A stretch of DNA of 64,000 nucleotides from the NCBI GenBank assembly GCA_004014935.1, contig CP025322.1, positions 558,001 through 622,000 of the forward strand, read 5' to 3'. Below the pieces are notes generated by a model. That model made no database searches, was not told the origin of the DNA, and saw nothing but the letters and a program-made list of their open reading frames with translations. Each line of letters begins with the position of its first letter. Positions within the stretch are counted from its first letter, which is position 1. The stretch is from Saccharomycopsis malanga (lineage: Eukaryota > Ascomycota > Saccharomycetes > Ascoideales > Saccharomycopsidaceae). This document shows positions 20,203-30,808 of the stretch, piece by piece. Made by a program: the position numbers and the translations under genes.

Positions 20203-21486
20203 GCGGCCGTCATATGTATTTAGGCACAAATGACCTTTTATATTCATTAAACGTGGCTCATTTTATGTTAGATGTAGAATTCGCACTTGTGTTGTTTTAT
20301 CGTTGCATGTTGTATGTGTGAAGGTTGCTAGAATAAACTGTTTTACGGAAAAAGAAAAATTTAGTCAAAAATATACAATGTAACCTTTTGGTATTCCATT
20401 CAAGGCTGCGTTTAGCTGGGATATTATATTTTACTTTACTTTACTGTATTTTACTTTACTGTATTGATAAAATCATAAATAGTTTTAAAACTAATGAATT
20501 CCAATCTTTTAATTCATAATATTTAGGAATTAAAATCTATTATTTTTTAAAGATCTAGAAGGATTTTTCTTAAAATATTAATTTAATTTTAATTGGGATC
20601 AGTGTGAGTTACAATGTAATGACATGGTTCTGGAAAAGTTTTGATAGTTATTTATAGTATCATAGATTTCAAGCCCAGTACATAACAGTTTCGTATATAC
20701 GCGCTATCTAAGGGGACTTGGTAAAACCCAATCATGTCCTGCTATTCATAATCTTTTCACCCAATTGGTTGGAAGTAAGCATTAGGTCTTTGTCTAGGTC
20801 GTGTTTCAGACAGTTGCAATTGCCTGTGGAATCACGTTTAGCATCGTAAAAAGCAGCGAGTAAAAGTGTTCGTTATGGGAATCGAACCTGGGAGGTCTTC
20901 TTTCTCTTCTTCGAGAGCGCACCAACCACTGAGCCATCTGGCCCAGCTAGAAGATAATTTAGGCACCTTAAAACAAGACAGTAAAGATTTTTATGCTTTT
21001 AATTAATTATAGATTCTGAATTATTGCAAGAATAACTGTAACAGAGAACCATAGAATGGCTAAACATGATGCTCATCTTTTTCAGATACACTCCTTCGCA
21101 CCAATTATCATAGCTAGCCAATATTACAGCAACTTTTAAACTTTTACTCAACGTTTCTAGACAAATCATACCAATACAAAAGCATTTAAATTTGTATAAA
21201 ACAGCCATACTAGTGACCATGTAACATCCTACACTGTCCAGTATATCAGTAGCAAAACTGCACAAGGACGTTATATTATGCACGTGTCATATGGACACAC
21301 ATCACCAGAACAAAAAATGTACTTTACGTTTATATAAAGAATGATGATCTTCACCAACTTTATCAATATACGTGCGTCTGTGATTAAGTGGTGCCTGGAA
21401 TTTTGCTCAATCTGAACATTGATAATACAAGTATCTTTACGCCAAAAACCGATGGTGAAACATAACAATAACACACTATAGCATCA
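20203..21486. other. Intergenic region with a full-length SINE
   Basis: 1.28 kb. Holds a TTTACTTTAC repeat (about 20430-20466) and SINE copy A (about 20660-20947). The rest has only short open frames with no recognisable product. Confidence 0.5.
20660..20947 (-). mobile_element. tRNA-derived SINE, full-length copy A
   Basis: About 288 bp on the minus strand. The head has a perfect Pol III A box TGGCTCAGTGG (20936..20926) and B box GGTTCGATTCC (20888..20878), but the T stem around the B box does not pair and there is no functional anticodon arm, so it is not a working tRNA gene. The head is followed by a tRNA-unrelated body shared with the copy at 52240, by CCAAGTCCCCTTAGA and CGTATATACGAAACTG, and by the common 3' end TGTACTGGGCTTGAAAT. 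The tail is A/T-rich. A clear target duplication is not seen, so this copy may be old. Confidence 0.8.
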
Positions 21487-24400
21487 ATGAGTTCGGATTC
21501 TCAGTGGAACAATAATTGGCTTGGGGCCCTGGTTACACCGGTTGATCTCAATAAAAATGTATGGAAATCGCCCAGTATAAGCACCGGGATTGATACTCCT
21601 ATTGTGAAGGAGACGAGTAAGTTAGAAGATGAGAATTACATTTCAGAAAATGATCTGAAGGAGCAGATAGACGCACATATCAACATGAATCCAGCAACTC
21701 CAGCAAGTGATCTAGACCCTACCAATAATGTGTGGGCATCTGTCCCTACACATGCGGATGTCGGGCTTGATACGGATACAAAAGAAGTACATCAAGGGTT
21801 GGGGATTGCTCCAATACAGGAAATCTCACAGTATAAAGATGGTGATAAGCAAGTAAATATGAGTGATAAAGAAGCAGAGAGTATAATTGCCGAGAAATCA
21901 GAAAGCGTAAGTGATAGAGTATCAGAAGTTGTTGAAAATAAAGATTTGGAAACGATAGATGATAAAGAGCCAGAAACGATAGATGGTAAAGAATTAGAAA
22001 CGGTGGATGATAAAGGACCAGAATGTATAGATATAACTGCTATTAAACAGGGAACAATTGGCAAAAGCGAGGACCACATTGAGAGCGTAGATGACAGTAC
22101 AGAAACCCTTAAGAATCCATTGTCTGATGGCAAAGAGTCAGGATCCGAGAATGATGATTTTGGAGATTTTGAAGAATTACACGAAGCAAAAACGTCCAGG
22201 AATACAAAAGTTGCTGATATCTTCTATGACAACCCGTCAAGTATATTAGATAAAGTGTATGCTAGCCTGGTAATTACAGAAAGCACTGTTGAATCCCCTA
22301 ATATAAGTACATTGTTAGACTATGGGAAACACACCAGAAAGTATTACAACTCTTTTTCGCGGCCTACTCGGCAATTTCTATTTCCAAAGAAAACAGAATC
22401 TGTAGATAGTAAAGTTGTGATACGCTGGAACAAGAGCCACACTGAAAAAGAACTTTTAAGGGTGTTGGCTCTTTGGGATGATGATGAATTTGGAAACGTG
22501 CTGCATACCGACTCATGGAAATCCCTGGCAAGACTGGTTGACAAGTCAGTTGGAACAAAGACAGATGGGCTACGTAAGTCTAGTGATAACTATGCGGCAA
22601 TGTTCGGATGGTCTACTAGTATAGATGATGGTTCTAAAGATGTAGAAAAGATAAAATCGCCGAGAATCCAAACAATGAGAGAAAAACTCACTAAAAGAGC
22701 TGCGGCGGTTGCTGATCAATTGGTTCTTGAAAGACAAAAGAAGGAGCAAGCGGAACGAGAAGCCGATTTCGAAAGACAACGTAAGATTAATATTGCCAAT
22801 GCTGAAAAAGCTGCCATCAATAGATCTCCGAAGAAAAACACCAAGAATGATATTAAAGAGGATAAAAGGGAGACAAAGGATGGTAAACCAGCTACATTAT
22901 TTTCGCCATTCAATAATATCTTTGGATTTCAGAAACATGGCAATTCAAATGTTAAACTCTCTTCCAAAACGGCTAGACAGATCAAAAAATCGAACGTCTC
23001 TAGTAAGGATTTTTTCAAAAAGAATAACGAGTCCGAAGAAAGCGTTTCTAGCGATAGTGACGGGTTTGGGGATTTTGTGTTTGAAACCAACGACTTGGAC
23101 CCTAGTGAAGAGGATAGTGATGGCGGGGATATCGCAAAGTATGGTACAATAGGAGAGAATTCTGATGTCAGTTTTGGATTATGGGAAGAGGAGCACATTG
23201 AGGAGAAGAAAAAGAAGCAGATAAAGCCAAAGAAAGAGGAACATACTAAGCAAAAAATGGAGAAACAAATAAAACAGGGGAAGGAGAAGAGACTGGAACC
23301 GGAAAATGAGAAGAATGATGATGTAAAAAATAATGAAGATATCCAAGAACAAGATAAAAGTGTATCTAGAAGCAGCAGTATGAAGCACTCTAAAACAAGT
23401 GTTGACAAGAAACCAACTGATACAACTCAGCTGTCATTGAAAAGTTGGTTTGGATTTGGGTCGTCAAGAGCAAGTTCTAAGACTTCTTTGGATATACTGA
23501 AACCACCTGGAAACGCCAAACAAGAATCTCCAAAGGTTGATAAGCTTGACAAGAAAAAACCTTTACAGAACACAAGTGTAACAACAGTGATTGATAACCA
23601 TGATAGTAGTAGCCAACAAATAAGCCCTATAAGCAATGCACTTCATATTAATACACCACCAGTAAAGCCTCATTTGAGTATAGCTAGTAATAATAATGCT
23701 AATAGAAAAACTAGTATTACTAGAAGAAATGCGAATACTTCACAATTACTTGTTGATACTACTAGTGGACAAATGTCTAGCGGCATGCATCCATTGGCAA
23801 GCAATTTGACAGGAAGTTTTATTCCATTAACGCCTAAGAGTGCTAAATTTTCCCCATTAACGCCTAAGAGTGCTAAATTTGCCCCATCAACGCCTAATCA
23901 GAACAAGACTGAAACCATTGAAGATGCCGCTACAAACAAAAAAACTGACGATGATGATGATGATGATGATGACTTTGGTGATTTTGAATTGGCAGTGGAA
24001 TCATCTAAGATAGATGATTCGCCTTTAAATGCTACAAGTCTTGGCAGAAGTAATAGTGTAGGATCTGCCAACAATGTTTCTGTTATGAATAATCATAACG
24101 AATTATTGATAAATTCAAAACTTAATGAAATAAAGAATAAATCAAAGGATAATGTAAGTGACAAACCATTACAAAAAGCAAATTCATTACGTTCTAGACC
24201 AGCTTCAATGGTTTACAAAACTACCCAACCATTATATCAAAATGCAAACGAAAAACGGTTTGCAAGAACACCATCGCCATCAAGTACCCATTTTGCCTCT
24301 AATTCAATGAGCAGAACTAGTAGTATCAACACTACACATATTCCTATGGATTCGCCAATGGCCAGAGCAAATACTGGCGCTTCTGCAGGAAACAGTATCA

Positions 24401-24969
24401 ACACTTTTCCAGTGCTTAGTACAACGATGAAGCCGTTAATACCGTCACGGAATAATAGTATTGCTAGTGGCAGCACTAATATGGGTGACTCCAGCACTCA
24501 AAACTCGGGCCAAGAAAAGTTTAAAAATGACATGTCTGATGACGACTTTGGTCGCTTTGAAACATTCTCCACTAATAACATCAACAGTAGCGTTTCATTA
24601 CAAAATACACTTCCACGCCTACACAATGCAACTCCAAATCATCTACAAGTAGGCCTTCATAATAACGTCAACGGTGCTGCTGGCAACACCGGTCTGCACT
24701 TTTCCAAAGAACCAAACCCAATATTTAAAGCGGAGATCGATGACGATGATGAGTGGGGGGACTTTGAAGATATTGTGACAGACAAGCAGAATACGTTAAA
24801 TATAAATAATCATACCACTGATAAAAAGAGAGCCCCACTCCATATTACACCGCAGCAACCGCAATCATTAAGAGGATTGGCCAGTAATCCGCAGGGAGTA
24901 GAGGCAGAACGAATCCAACGCTTGCTTAATTCTGTTCCAAACGTCGACTTTATGTTTGAAGGGCTTTAA
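21487..24969 (+). CDS. Large protein with repeated acidic D-F-G-D-F motifs (likely clathrin-adaptor ear binding)
   Basis: 1160 aa, mostly low-complexity and predicted disordered. Five acidic-aromatic motifs occur: D-D-F-G-D-F-E (about 223-229), D-G-F-G-D-F (525-530), D-D-F-G-D-F-E (828-834), D-D-F-G-R-F-E (1018-1024) and E-W-G-D-F-E (1089-1094). Such phi-G-x-F motifs in acidic context bind the gamma-ear domains of AP-1 and GGA adaptors (aftiphilin, gamma-synergin, Ent5, Laa2). One ordered-looking block (about 277-360, from L-L-D-Y-G-K-H-T-R-K to W-K-S-L-A-R-L-V-D-K) and a basic coiled-coil-like stretch (about 400-440) separate them. The N-terminus has W-N-N-N-W-L-G-A-L-V. It also contains a P-L-T-P-K-S-A-K-F tandem repeat (about 780-805) and a Glu/Thr/Ile/Asp repeat (about 157-190). 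A trafficking role is inferred. I do not know a named homologue. Confidence 0.6.
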   Translation: MSSDSQWNNNWLGALVTPVDLNKNVWKSPSISTGIDTPIVKETSKLEDENYISENDLKEQIDAHINMNPATPASDLDPTNNVWASVPTHADVGLDTDTKEVHQGLGIAPIQEISQYKDGDKQVNMSDKEAESIIAEKSESVSDRVSEVVENKDLETIDDKEPETIDGKELETVDDKGPECIDITAIKQGTIGKSEDHIESVDDSTETLKNPLSDGKESGSENDDFGDFEELHEAKTSRNTKVADIFYDNPSSILDKVYASLVITESTVESPNISTLLDYGKHTRKYYNSFSRPTRQFLFPKKTESVDSKVVIRWNKSHTEKELLRVLALWDDDEFGNVLHTDSWKSLARLVDKSVGTKTDGLRKSSDNYAAMFGWSTSIDDGSKDVEKIKSPRIQTMREKLTKRAAAVADQLVLERQKKEQAEREADFERQRKINIANAEKAAINRSPKKNTKNDIKEDKRETKDGKPATLFSPFNNIFGFQKHGNSNVKLSSKTARQIKKSNVSSKDFFKKNNESEESVSSDSDGFGDFVFETNDLDPSEEDSDGGDIAKYGTIGENSDVSFGLWEEEHIEEKKKKQIKPKKEEHTKQKMEKQIKQGKEKRLEPENEKNDDVKNNEDIQEQDKSVSRSSSMKHSKTSVDKKPTDTTQLSLKSWFGFGSSRASSKTSLDILKPPGNAKQESPKVDKLDKKKPLQNTSVTTVIDNHDSSSQQISPISNALHINTPPVKPHLSIASNNNANRKTSITRRNANTSQLLVDTTSGQMSSGMHPLASNLTGSFIPLTPKSAKFSPLTPKSAKFAPSTPNQNKTETIEDAATNKKTDDDDDDDDDFGDFELAVESSKIDDSPLNATSLGRSNSVGSANNVSVMNNHNELLINSKLNEIKNKSKDNVSDKPLQKANSLRSRPASMVYKTTQPLYQNANEKRFARTPSPSSTHFASNSMSRTSSINTTHIPMDSPMARANTGASAGNSINTFPVLSTTMKPLIPSRNNSIASGSTNMGDSSTQNSGQEKFKNDMSDDDFGRFETFSTNNINSSVSLQNTLPRLHNATPNHLQVGLHNNVNGAAGNTGLHFSKEPNPIFKAEIDDDDEWGDFEDIVTDKQNTLNINNHTTDKKRAPLHITPQQPQSLRGLASNPQGVEAERIQRLLNSVPNVDFMFEGL

Positions 24970-25814
24970 ATCATTAAGAATAAATAATATACTCTAGTAT
25001 GGTCGTATATAGTATTATTACATCGTATTGTATACGTCGTATCGTATTATAACATCGTATTATGGTAGTAACAGATGTGGGGATCTAATATAATGTACTT
25101 TGACGTAAACCGCACGTGCCTGGTAACGGTCGCTGTGGGGAAGCATATAGTCCGCAGTACAGTGCAGTGCAGACACAGTTATCAACAACATAAGTAGATG
25201 TGGTAGTTAGGGGCCAAAGACTTGGTTTTTCCGTGATAAACAAAGATTCTAGAACATCATTTTTCTAAAACTGATCATCACAATAAGTGCTTATCGCAAT
25301 GATAAACTGAACTGGCCCCAAACTTTTGTTTTTATTGCTTAACCACACTTATTGTTAGCTTCCACCCGGCTTGTAATCAACGTCTCCGCATAGATGCATG
25401 CACGCATGCGTGCATGTTGATACTATGTAGAGGTTGCTCATACAAAAATACTTGAGGAGATATCTACTCTATTTACCTTTCTATCTTTCCTTTTGACATT
25501 CTTGTTTTTCCGCTATCATTGCCCAGGCGGAGAGCGATAAGAAGCCAAGACACGGATCTAGTTGCAAGATCAACATTAACAGATCAAAATAACTTGCCAT
25601 CATGACAAGTTCCAATCTCTTTACATCTGTATGCTGCATGGAATGGAATGCACTACAAGTACACTATTGAGGGGTCTTCAAGCACACCCGCTCACGTGAC
25701 CATATTTAGTATGAAAAATTTTGAATTATTTTTCAAGTAAATGTTAGGAGAGTAATATGTATATGTTAAAAAGACCTAGAAGTGACTAGAAGTGCATAAA
25801 AATAGGCATACATA
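24970..25814. promoter_or_regulatory. MRPL28 upstream region: ATCGTATT repeats, TGCATG palindrome, CACGTG and AATTTT
   Basis: 845 bp. It contains degenerate ATCGTATT repeats (25022-25063), a TGCATGCACGCATGCGTGCA palindrome (about 25395-25414), an E-box TCACGTGAC (CACGTG at 25693-25698, a Cbf1-type site) and AATTTT at 25717-25722, the element linked to mitochondrial ribosomal genes in Candida-type yeasts. The last two lie about 120 and 95 bp before the MRPL28 start. Function is inferred from motif and position only. Confidence 0.45.
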
Positions 25815-26279
25815 ATGTTGAGTTGCAGCCAGACGCTTTTGAAAACTTCGCAGCGGTCAGCACCAGCTGCTTCTGCCAGCAGACGTGTGCAAAGTTTAGA
25901 ATTTTCACGTGGAAAGAGAACCAAAGGAGCTGCCAGTGCCAATACTCAAAGAATAGTGACACAGTTGAGTGTTTTATCGGCTTCAAGAAAGCAGCCACGT
26001 TTGATAAAGCTTTGTAATGAAGATTTGGTGAGACATCAGACTGTCAATAATGCTTGGTCATTGTTCCAGAAGATGAAAAGAGAATCGTTGAATAAGAAGC
26101 TTGCAGAACAGTACAGGCAAGTTGAAAACGCCATGGACGATTTGCAGAAGACCAACAAGTTCTTGTATGCAGAAGGATCAAAGAAGGAGCTTAGTAAGCG
26201 GTTCAGTTTGGAGTTGAGGGCGCCTACAGACTATCCTCCTAATCAGATATGGAACTACAAGTTCAGTCGCAAGGAATGA
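25815..26279 (+). CDS. MRPL28: Mitochondrial ribosomal protein mL40 (MRPL28)
   Basis: 154 aa (S. cerevisiae 147). A basic, Ser/Ala-rich presequence (about 1-30) is followed by K-R-T-K-G-A, T-Q-R-I-V-T-Q-L-S-V-L-S-A-S-R-K-Q-P and the C-terminal P-T-D-Y-P-P-N-Q-I-W-N-Y-K-F, which match Mrpl28 closely as I recall it. It is a subunit of the mitochondrial large ribosomal subunit. Single exon. It is one of two mitoribosomal genes in the window (with MRPL44), and both have AATTTT upstream. Confidence 0.93.
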   Translation: MLSCSQTLLKTSQRSAPAASASRRVQSLEFSRGKRTKGAASANTQRIVTQLSVLSASRKQPRLIKLCNEDLVRHQTVNNAWSLFQKMKRESLNKKLAEQYRQVENAMDDLQKTNKFLYAEGSKKELSKRFSLELRAPTDYPPNQIWNYKFSRKE

Positions 26280-27487
26280 TATTTCAGAACTGTGTTATCA
26301 TGTAAATATCTAGTCTATAAAAACTTATACTAATAACTCATATATACGTATCAGTTTTGTAGACTCATAATGAATAAATTAGCTACGGAACAGCTCGGAG
26401 ATGCAGCTTACTGATACCTCATTTGTCTAACAGAATATGTGACTTTCAAACGCATCCCTCACAAATCTAGACCCATAATCAATTGCAATACCATTCATAG
26501 CAATCCCATACTTATGGAAATTGCTGATTACTTAATTAGTATGCTGTTATGTATCCTGCTTAATTATATTACCCGGATCAATGTGCATGTAGCAAAACAG
26601 AATAGTGCGCATAGCAATTGTGAAAATGAGGATGTTATATAAGTGAAAAAAAATTTTTTTCATTAGGAATTCTTGATTAAACCTTCTACAAACATTCATC
26701 CTCATTCATCAATGGCGTCGCTTTAGTGGATATCAATGACTAAGGCTTTGTAGATGCTAGATGGTGTCTAGTACATTTTGTACGGGCATATTGACATGGG
26801 GATGATAGATAGAATGTGAAATTGTATCTCCATCAGATGAGAAAATTCATTGAATCTGATGGTCAAAAATCTTTCATATATGCATTGTAATATTAATGAA
26901 ATCATCAATGAATTTAGTTAATAACATTGATATATTATATTGATATCAATATTATTATCAATCAATAATACTAATGGATAATTTTTTCAAGCAAGTAGAC
27001 AAGTTAGACCCCACATGAAGCGTAAACAAGTTAACGAAAGAGGGGTGTAACAAGTTTTATTTTTATTCTTTATTTTAAGACCCGAGTTGCTCCGAAACTG
27101 CAACTAACCGACAAAAATCACAGCGGGGTACTTATCCGCATAGTCTCCATTTTCCCACCCGCCGACAACGCAACGCAACATGCAGCGCAGCGCGCACGCA
27201 CGCTGCATACCATCGGAGCATTTGTAGGTGCATTCCCGTACATGTCCAATACATCTCGTACCCCATTTGATTATTCATTTTCAGCTGTGATAATTTTATT
27301 GTGATGCCCCAAATCATTTTATTCTTTTAGTTTTTCAGTCAAATCATTTTTACCCACTTTTAGTCCATTGGTTATATATAAACGTCTTTGCTCTTCTTAT
27401 CATGGCGCATAGTTGCACCCGATAATCTTTTGCATTACTCTTTATACTATATACAACTTATTCACTCACATATCATTATACATTACA
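26280..27487. promoter_or_regulatory. Long upstream region of the SKS1/VHS1-like kinase gene
   Basis: 1.2 kb. AT-rich except for a GC-rich island at 27162-27210 (GCAGCGCAGCGCGCACGCACG). A TATATATAA box lies at about 27372-27380, some 110 bp before the start codon. No convincing gene. Confidence 0.4.
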
Positions 27488-28996
27488 ATGCTCAATTGGA
27501 GTCTTACTGAAAACTTACGGGTGTGCAAGAAGATTGGTTCTGGAGCTTATGGCTTAGTTTATCTTGTTGAAGATATCAATACAAACAAATATTATGCGCT
27601 CAAGGTGATATCAAAGCTTACTAACAACAAGAACTACAATTCTGCCACCAACAATAAGCCTTCCATAGAGTTGGAGAACAAGATCCATCAACTTTTTGAG
27701 AAGACCAGCAATGCTTTACTTTCTGCTGCAAATTCTCTCAACTTGAACACTATCAGACAAATAGGGCACAATTATCATTATTTCAAAGAAATCAGTACAC
27801 ATTTGAAAGTAAACAACCATCCAAATGTTGTCACCATCCATAATGTGTATAGTTACCAAGATTACTTGTTTATTCTTATGGATTATTATCCTAATGGTGA
27901 TTTATTCACCACCATAGTTGACAAAAAGATTTTTGCCGAGAATCCTGCCAAAATAAAACTGTTTTTTCTACAACTTTTGAATGTCATCAAATATTGCCAT
28001 CAAAACAGCATTTATCATTGCGATATAAAACCAGAAAACATATTGGTTAATGAGGATTATTCAAAATTGGCTATTACTGACTTTGGCTTGGCTGTACAAA
28101 CGGAATATGTTTCCGACAGCTTATGCTGCGGATCTTCTTACTATATGGCTCCTGAAAGATTAATCAACACTGGTGTTCCTGCTGCTTCAAACAACTATTA
28201 TCCTACTAGTGCTGGTGACATTTGGTCCCTTGGAATCATTTTGATCAATCTTACTTGCATACGTAATCCATGGATGAAAGCTTGTAGAAATGATGAAACC
28301 TTTGAAGTTTATATGACCAAACAGGACATTTTATACAAGATACTTCCAATATCCAAGGAATTATTGTTTATTTTAACAAATTACTTCTTGGTGAAAAACC
28401 CATTTATGAGAAGCTCCGACAAGTTGGATGTCATCAAAAAATTGATTATCAACTGTAAAAGTTTCACTAAAAGTGGGCCTTTGAGTAAATGCGATGTTTT
28501 TGAAGAAGAAGAGTTTCAAGAACAACTTTTGGTCTCATCATCACTTTCATTCAGTAATAAAAGAGGTCTTGAACAAGAACCTCTCCATACCAATAGTGAT
28601 GATGAATACGATTTCAATAATCATAGAGTTCCTCATAAAAGACTTTCCATCAATAGCAACTCTTCTTGCTCATTATCTTCCCTATCTTTATTATATACAT
28701 CCTCAGATGATAACACTTCTACAGTCATCTCTACAAACGATTCCAGCAACTCTTGCACCAGTTGCGGATCTTCCTCATACTGTCCTAAATCTGTTGTGCA
28801 GTGTAAAAAACCAGCTGCTTCAAAGATAAAATTTATCAAAAACTCTAACGAGGTTAGTTACGTCAACATTAAAAGCCCCATTGACAAAAAGGGCTTCAAT
28901 GTTATGAATATCAACAATTTGGTGGACTTTGAGTTTACATTCGATCCTGCAAAACAATACTCAACTTCCTCTTTGTTTAATCACAGCAAGAAATGA
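27488..28996 (+). CDS. SKS1: Ser/Thr protein kinase, Sks1/Vhs1 (Ran1-like) family
   Basis: 502 aa from the ATG at 27488; the open frame starts earlier but without an ATG. The kinase domain opens almost at once: G-S-G-A-Y-G at 17-22, ATP-binding Lys39 in Y-A-L-K-V, a 60-residue insert before the helix-C Glu (Glu101), H-C-D-I-K-P-E-N at 177-184, D-F-G at 198-200 and A-P-E-R. The catalytic loop reads H-C-D where most kinases have H-R-D. The kinase starting at residue 1, the insert and the Ser-rich C-terminal tail are like S. cerevisiae Sks1 and Vhs1, which act in glucose response and cell-cycle control. In S. cerevisiae both lie near SVL3 or PAM1, as here. The tail is rich in Ser, Thr and Asn. 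Confidence 0.82.
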   Translation: MLNWSLTENLRVCKKIGSGAYGLVYLVEDINTNKYYALKVISKLTNNKNYNSATNNKPSIELENKIHQLFEKTSNALLSAANSLNLNTIRQIGHNYHYFKEISTHLKVNNHPNVVTIHNVYSYQDYLFILMDYYPNGDLFTTIVDKKIFAENPAKIKLFFLQLLNVIKYCHQNSIYHCDIKPENILVNEDYSKLAITDFGLAVQTEYVSDSLCCGSSYYMAPERLINTGVPAASNNYYPTSAGDIWSLGIILINLTCIRNPWMKACRNDETFEVYMTKQDILYKILPISKELLFILTNYFLVKNPFMRSSDKLDVIKKLIINCKSFTKSGPLSKCDVFEEEEFQEQLLVSSSLSFSNKRGLEQEPLHTNSDDEYDFNNHRVPHKRLSINSNSSCSLSSLSLLYTSSDDNTSTVISTNDSSNSCTSCGSSSYCPKSVVQCKKPAASKIKFIKNSNEVSYVNIKSPIDKKGFNVMNINNLVDFEFTFDPAKQYSTSSLFNHSKK

Positions 28997-30808
28997 ACCT
29001 TGTATATCCCTTGGCATTTCATAATCTTGTATTATATTATATATCACCATCATCTTCATTCTCATTTTCTCTTCTACATGTTGTCTAATTTGCTCTTACG
29101 ATTTTTATCAATGGTTGGTCATCTTTCAGGTTTTTCTACGTTTTTGTTCTTGTTCTACTATAAGGCATTTGTTTTCACGGTTTTTTTTTGTTTATTAAAG
29201 GCTATAAATTAATACAATAATGTCAGCTTTGAATCTAGACTTTTCTTGTAGACGGGACTCCGAAAAGTAAAGCCTTTGCTGGCGCCAACATATGATGACT
29301 GAGCAAATAATCAGATTCAGTCAGCTGACGTGCCGTGGGTGGGGTGAAAACTCCAATTGGCACAGTCCTGCAGACCGGGTTAGATTTCTATTTGACAGGT
29401 TGAACAATTAGCCAACCAAAAGCCTTGAAAGCCAAGGCAAAAATGGCTGGAAAAGTTTTGTTTTGTCAATTTACTCATATTACGTTCATCAACAATAGTT
29501 TAAATCTATCTTTTACTGTTAATTCCGTCATGATCTTCCGAAAAGCGGAATCGTACCCGGTTTCGTTCATGCACCGCCGCGGCATGTCATGTAGGTAAAA
29601 AAAAAATAAAAACAGTAAAAGCTCCGAGAGAAGATCCGAGACTATGTTAATTTAAGAATTTCGGCTACCATATCGCAAATTGCTACAACAATAGCCACAG
29701 TGGCAAAAACTACACTAGCATTGTTTAAGCAAGTTGCCGCCTTTGCTAAAGTGCTTCCAAAGTTAAAATAACAAATGCCGGCTCACATATAGCACCAAGT
29801 ATAGTCAGATGATGGAGAAAAATAACGGTTGGCTCGTGCTGATGGCGTGACCTTTTTTCAACAGAAATATTCCGGTTTTCCCCCGCTGCTGCCCCACTTT
29901 GACGCGAGTATGTGCAAGTACATGCGTGAAGAAGCTTGGGAATGCATCATAGAATGCGCTATTTTTTTTCCCTATAGCCAATTTGCAAGCTTTCGGAAAA
30001 CTTCTACCTTGTGCGGCTGAACCAGGCATTCAATCATATCTAAAAAAAAAGTTGGATTAGTTTACTGGCCTAACTTGTCCATCACCGTACAACTAGGGGG
30101 CGTGCTTTTCAACTAGTCTAGTTGTAAATGAACATTTTTTTTGGGAAATTACTAAGGGATGATAATGAACGATATACTATAGAATAAGCTGTATTTAATA
30201 ATATTTTTGTATCCTTAGTTTGACCAAAAAATAATAAACGAAGTACTAAAAGAAAATAAAAAAATTAAAACATTTTGGAAGCAATCTGGCATGTTACAAA
30301 ATTGTGAATGCTAAGGAGGTAATAGATGAATATTTTGATAAACGTTATTTTAAGTTGAATTGAACATATTAGAGAACAAGACATGACTATTGTGATACAT
30401 TCAAAGGATACGAATAAATTAACAAATTATTTAAACATTTATACATAATTATATTATTTATATTATAAAAAAAACGAAGCTAGCAAAAGTAAGCTACAAA
30501 TATGTAATCAAAAAATATGAATGATATACAAATGTGAATTTATCCATTATATCAAAAGATATGAATATGGAAGATAATATCTAGAAAATGCTTTAAACAT
30601 CACCGTTATGCAATGTTATGCATAATGATGCAGTATAATGCCCGAAAGACATTCTTCATATGTTGTGGTAGGATGATATTTACATGTATAGATTCCTGGA
30701 AAGATATTTTCACGTTTATTAATTTGTTCTATTATGAAAATTAACCCAATGGGGGAAAAGGTGAAGAACGATTATTAGATTTAAGAAAATAACAAGAAAA
30801 ACAAAGGA
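28997..30808. other. 1.8-kb convergent gap
   Basis: A large gap for two convergent genes. It has a less AT-rich part (about 29230-29640 and 29830-30010) with several TATA-like and poly-A stretches, then very AT-rich DNA to 30800. No open frame looks protein-like. It could hold a non-coding transcript, an origin or a lost gene; nothing can be supported. Confidence 0.3.

Noticed and set aside
20860-20947. tRNA gene candidate from A and B boxes
   Set aside because: The stems beside the B box do not pair and there is no anticodon arm; the segment is the head of a repeated SINE.
20999-21283. 94-codon minus-strand frame before the D-F-G-D-F protein
   Set aside because: Hydrophobic mixture without family signature, in AT-rich intergenic DNA; likely chance.
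27087-27122. Possible 5' leader intron of the kinase gene (CAACTAACCGACAA followed by CACAG)
   Set aside because: The branch-like sequence equals that of STE24, but no plausible GTATGT or GTAAGT donor was found upstream.
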